This document shows positions 61,579 through 64,000 of a DNA stretch of 64,000 nt, in pieces. Numbering within the stretch: position 1 is the stretch's first letter; every line of letters begins with the position of its first letter. Both the position numbers and the translations under genes were made by a program. Below the pieces are notes generated by a model that saw only the letters and a list, made by a program, of their open reading frames with translations, was not told the DNA's origin and did no database searches. The DNA lies in NCBI RefSeq assembly GCF_001679925.1, contig NZ_LYUZ01000103.1, forward strand, positions 399 to 64,398, read 5' to 3'. The stretch is from Leisingera sp. JC1. Its GTDB lineage: Bacteria > Pseudomonadota > Alphaproteobacteria > Rhodobacterales > Rhodobacteraceae.

Positions 61579-63168
61579 TTAGTGGCGGAAGTGGCGCATG
61601 CCGGTGAACACCATGGCGAGGCCTTTTTCGTTGGCCGCCTTGATCACCTCATCATCGCGCATCGAGCCGCCCGGCTGGATCACGCAGGCACCGCCCGCGG
61701 CGGCTGCTTCCAGCAGGCCGTCCGCGAAGGGGAAGAACGCATCCGAAGCCACCGCGCAGCCCTTGGCGAGGCTTTCTTCCAGCCCCAGTTCGGCAGCCAT
61801 GCGGCCCGCCTTGGCTGCTGCCACATTGGCGCTGTCCAGACGGCTCATCTGGCCCGCACCGACACCGACCGTTGCGTTGTCCTTCACATAGACGATGGCA
61901 TTGGACTTGACGTGCTTGGCGACCTTCCAGGCAAACAGCAGGTCCTGCATCTGTTCGTCAGACGGGGCCTTCTCGGTCACCACCTTCAGGTCTTCCATGC
62001 CGACGTAGCCAACATCCTTGTCCTGCACCAGCATTCCGCCTGCCACCTGCTTGTAGGCCACGATGGGCTTGCGCGGGTCCGGCAGGCCATCGGTCAGCAG
62101 CAGGCGCAGGTTCTTCTTGGCGGCAAAGATTTCCTTGGCTTCGTCAGACGCACCCGGGGCAATCACCACCTCGGTGAAGATCTCGGTGATCTTTGCAGCA
62201 GTGTCCGCATCCAGCGGCTGGTTCAGAGCCACGATACCGCCGAATGCCGAGGTGCGGTCGCAGTCAAACGCCTTCTGATAAGCTTCCGCCAGGGTTGCGC
62301 CTTTGGCAACACCGCAAGGGTTGGCGTGCTTGATGATCGCAACCGCGGGGCTGTCGGCCGGATCAAACTCCGCCACCAGTTCATAAGCTGCATCTGTGTC
62401 GTTGATGTTGTTGTAGCTCAGCTCCTTGCCCTGCAGCTGCACCGCGGTGGCAACACCCGGGCGGTTCGAACCATCAGTGTAGAAGGCCGCTTCCTGGTGG
62501 CTGTTCTCACCATAGCGCAGAGTCTGTTTCAGTTCACCGGCAAAGGCGCGGCGGCGCGGGGTCTTTTCTTCGATTGCAGAGGCCATCCAGTTTGACACCG
62601 CAGCGTCATAGGCAGCAGTGCGCGCATAAGCGGTCTGCGACAGACGCTGACGGAAGGCGTAAGAGGTCTGACCGTCATTGGCGTCCAGTTCAGCCAGCAG
62701 CGCCTCATAATCCTGGACGTCGGTCACCACGTTGACAAACAGGTGGTTTTTGGAGGCCGCGCGGATCATCGCCGGGCCGCCGATGTCGATGTTTTCGATC
62801 ATCTCATCGTAATCCGCGCCGCGCGCCAGCGCTGCCTCGAACGGATAGAGGTTCACAACCAGCAGATCGATGGCGCCGATGCCATGCTCATTCATCGCAG
62901 CGACATGGGTGTCATTGTCGCGCAGCGCCAGCAGGCCGCCATGCACCATCGGGTGCAGGGTCTTCACACGGCCGTCCATCATTTCCGGAAAGCCGGTCAC
63001 CTCAGAGACGTCTTTGACTGTCAGGCCTGCATCACGCAGCGCCTTGGCGGAGCCGCCGGTCGAGAGCAGCTCGACACCGCGCGCGGCCAGCGCCTGGCCC
63101 AGCTCGATCAGGCCGGTCTTGTCGGATACGGAAAGCAGCGCACGGCGTACGGGGTGAAGGTCGGTCAT
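61579..63168 (-). CDS. purH: Bifunctional AICAR transformylase / IMP cyclohydrolase
   Basis: This 529-residue enzyme does the last two steps of IMP synthesis. The N-terminal IMP cyclohydrolase domain (about 1-195) starts [15 protein letters not shown]; the C-terminal transformylase (about 200-529) has KHANPCGVA with its active-site Lys/His/Asn. Length and order are normal. It starts the purH-lspA-DUF3035-M16-M16 run and lies 24 bp after the heparinase-like gene. Confidence 0.97.
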   Translation of the reverse strand: MTDLHPVRRALLSVSDKTGLIELGQALAARGVELLSTGGSAKALRDAGLTVKDVSEVTGFPEMMDGRVKTLHPMVHGGLLALRDNDTHVAAMNEHGIGAIDLLVVNLYPFEAALARGADYDEMIENIDIGGPAMIRAASKNHLFVNVVTDVQDYEALLAELDANDGQTSYAFRQRLSQTAYARTAAYDAAVSNWMASAIEEKTPRRRAFAGELKQTLRYGENSHQEAAFYTDGSNRPGVATAVQLQGKELSYNNINDTDAAYELVAEFDPADSPAVAIIKHANPCGVAKGATLAEAYQKAFDCDRTSAFGGIVALNQPLDADTAAKITEIFTEVVIAPGASDEAKEIFAAKKNLRLLLTDGLPDPRKPIVAYKQVAGGMLVQDKDVGYVGMEDLKVVTEKAPSDEQMQDLLFAWKVAKHVKSNAIVYVKDNATVGVGAGQMSRLDSANVAAAKAGRMAAELGLEESLAKGCAVASDAFFPFADGLLEAAAAGGACVIQPGGSMRDDEVIKAANEKGLAMVFTGMRHFRH

Positions 63169-63192
63169 GGCAGGGCAGGTCCTTTTAAAGGC

Positions 63193-64000
63193 TCAGTCAA
63201 ACGTCTCGGGTTCGTCCCGGTTCAGGTCTCGCACGGCAATGGCAGTCTCCTGCGCTTTGCTGAGCGTCCACCGGACGCGGGTGGCATATCCCATCGCCCG
63301 CCCGGATAAAACGATCTGCTTTGCCGCACGCGGCTTCAAGCGGGTCTTTTCCAGGAAAACGCTTGGCTCCAGCCGCAGATGGCAGGCGCCGTCATGACGG
63401 AACACCCAGATTTCCCCGCTCTTGAGCGCCATGGATACTGCTGCGCCGCCCAAGTCAAGGGTTGCATCCACCTCCGGGTGCAAATGCAGGCGGATATCAA
63501 AGCTGACACCGCCATCCGGGTTGTTTTTGCTGACCTTGTCAAAACGGGCCTTGGCCGCATCTTCCAGCGCCAGAAGCATGTCCTCCCCTGCCAGGGCACG
63601 GCCGTCAAAAGACAGATCGAGCGTGCGGGCATGGGTCAGGCCGAAATGCGCGGCATAACCGTTGTGGCCGCCCTGAAACCGGAAGCCGTCAGACAGTTCA
63701 GCGAGATCCAGCGGAACATCATCCGGCGCCTCAATCAGCTCCTCATGGCCGGTGGTCTTATGCGGAGCCGAAAGCCGGGCGCTGGAGTGGCCTTCGATAC
63801 ACAACGTGCTGTGTGAGGGCGTCGCCCGGCCGGCGCGGCGCCACTCCACACCAAAGGATTCGCCCGATCCGCAATTGACGATCAGCGGCCGCCGCCCGGA
63901 GGTCAGTTCAAAAGCCAATGTCGAGGCATGACCGTTGTACGAGGCCTTGCCCTTGGGCGGTGCCGAAGCATCCACGATAACCGAGGTCCGACGTGCCGAC
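63193..64000 (-). CDS. Heparinase II/III family protein, 5' end outside the window
   Basis: This is the C-terminal part (about 268 residues) of a heparinase II/III-like polysaccharide lyase. The frame is open to the window edge at 64000, so the start is missing. Visible blocks are NGHASTLAFELTSGRRPLIVNCGSGESFG (core FELTSGRRPLIVNCG), ATPSHSTLCIEG and the beta-rich C-terminal half. It probably acts on an acidic polysaccharide or on the cell envelope. It precedes purH on the same strand. Confidence 0.85.
   Translation of the reverse strand, partial: SARRTSVIVDASAPPKGKASYNGHASTLAFELTSGRRPLIVNCGSGESFGVEWRRAGRATPSHSTLCIEGHSSARLSAPHKTTGHEELIEAPDDVPLDLAELSDGFRFQGGHNGYAAHFGLTHARTLDLSFDGRALAGEDMLLALEDAAKARFDKVSKNNPDGGVSFDIRLHLHPEVDATLDLGGAAVSMALKSGEIWVFRHDGACHLRLEPSVFLEKTRLKPRAAKQIVLSGRAMGYATRVRWTLSKAQETAIAVRDLNRDEPETFD

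Overview
The window reads as a stretch of the main chromosome of a marine alphaproteobacterium of the family Rhodobacteraceae (Roseobacter group; Leisingera, Phaeobacter or Ruegeria would fit). The evidence is the GC-rich coding sequence, the 41-residue bL36, a DnaJ-free pyrF locus, a DinB with an N-terminal zinc ribbon, the purH-lspA-DUF3035-M16-M16 block, a split lysine-ketoglutarate reductase / saccharopine dehydrogenase pair, and many housekeeping genes (clpB, pyrF, mutL, rmuC, rpsO, truB, pnp, purH, lspA). The genus is inference. No phage, IS element, CRISPR array or rRNA gene was seen.

Layout. 1-459: gene-free, G-poor DNA with a perfect 95-bp tandem duplication holding DnaA-box-like 9-mers. 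460-4440: msrPQ methionine sulfoxide repair, a lipoprotein, and an AraC regulator divergent from a two-gene unit (ABM-fold protein plus a small Tat-exported protein). 4501-8560: clpB with a heat-shock-type promoter, pyrF, and a candidate small RNA made of three hairpins. 8574-11709: Nudix, dinB, N-formylglutamate amidohydrolase, tRNA-Val(GAC), rpmJ. 11796-15803: an iron-uptake locus in which fbpA and fbpB are separated by a COG0523 GTPase gene; fbpA and fbpB share the same upstream palindrome. 15904-25566: a liv (branched-chain amino acid type) ABC operon with two acyl-CoA ligase genes, interrupted by small opposite-strand genes. 26014-29361: a hybrid histidine kinase / OmpR pair, MAPEG and WGR proteins. 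29433-34575: an M20-type carbamoylase, a phosphatase-like protein, a GST, and a lysine-to-glutamate saccharopine module with a SemiSWEET-type transporter between the two dehydrogenases. 34600-39676: DUF3775, then mutL-rmuC-adenylate cyclase. 39909-43246: deoC plus a double-domain aldehyde dehydrogenase. 43472-47931: rpsO and truB separated by two membrane-anchored RTX proteins and a DUF1643 gene. 48069-52991: RluA-type synthase, azlCD with an XRE-cupin regulator, and an aldehyde dehydrogenase divergent from a 1-Cys peroxiredoxin across an 18-bp palindrome. 53105-55135: an AT-richer, probably acquired glycosyltransferase/RgpF fusion. 55280-64000: pnp, two M16 proteins, DUF3035 lipoprotein, lspA, purH and the end of a heparinase II/III gene.

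How the parts work together. Several units form pathways: MsrP in the periplasm is fed electrons by MsrQ; the liv transporter and the two acyl-CoA ligases suggest uptake and CoA activation of a carboxylate; the GST-LKR-SemiSWEET-SDH run is a compact lysine catabolism unit; DeoC makes acetaldehyde that the adjacent dehydrogenase can oxidise; the M16 pair follows the usual active/inactive subunit pattern. The observations I rate highest are the 95-bp repeat with phased DnaA-like boxes, the candidate sRNA after pyrF, the shared palindrome of the iron genes, the leader peptide coupled to the COG0523 GTPase gene, the RTX/DUF1643 insertion between truB and rpsO, and the dispersed two-hairpin repeat present at two places.
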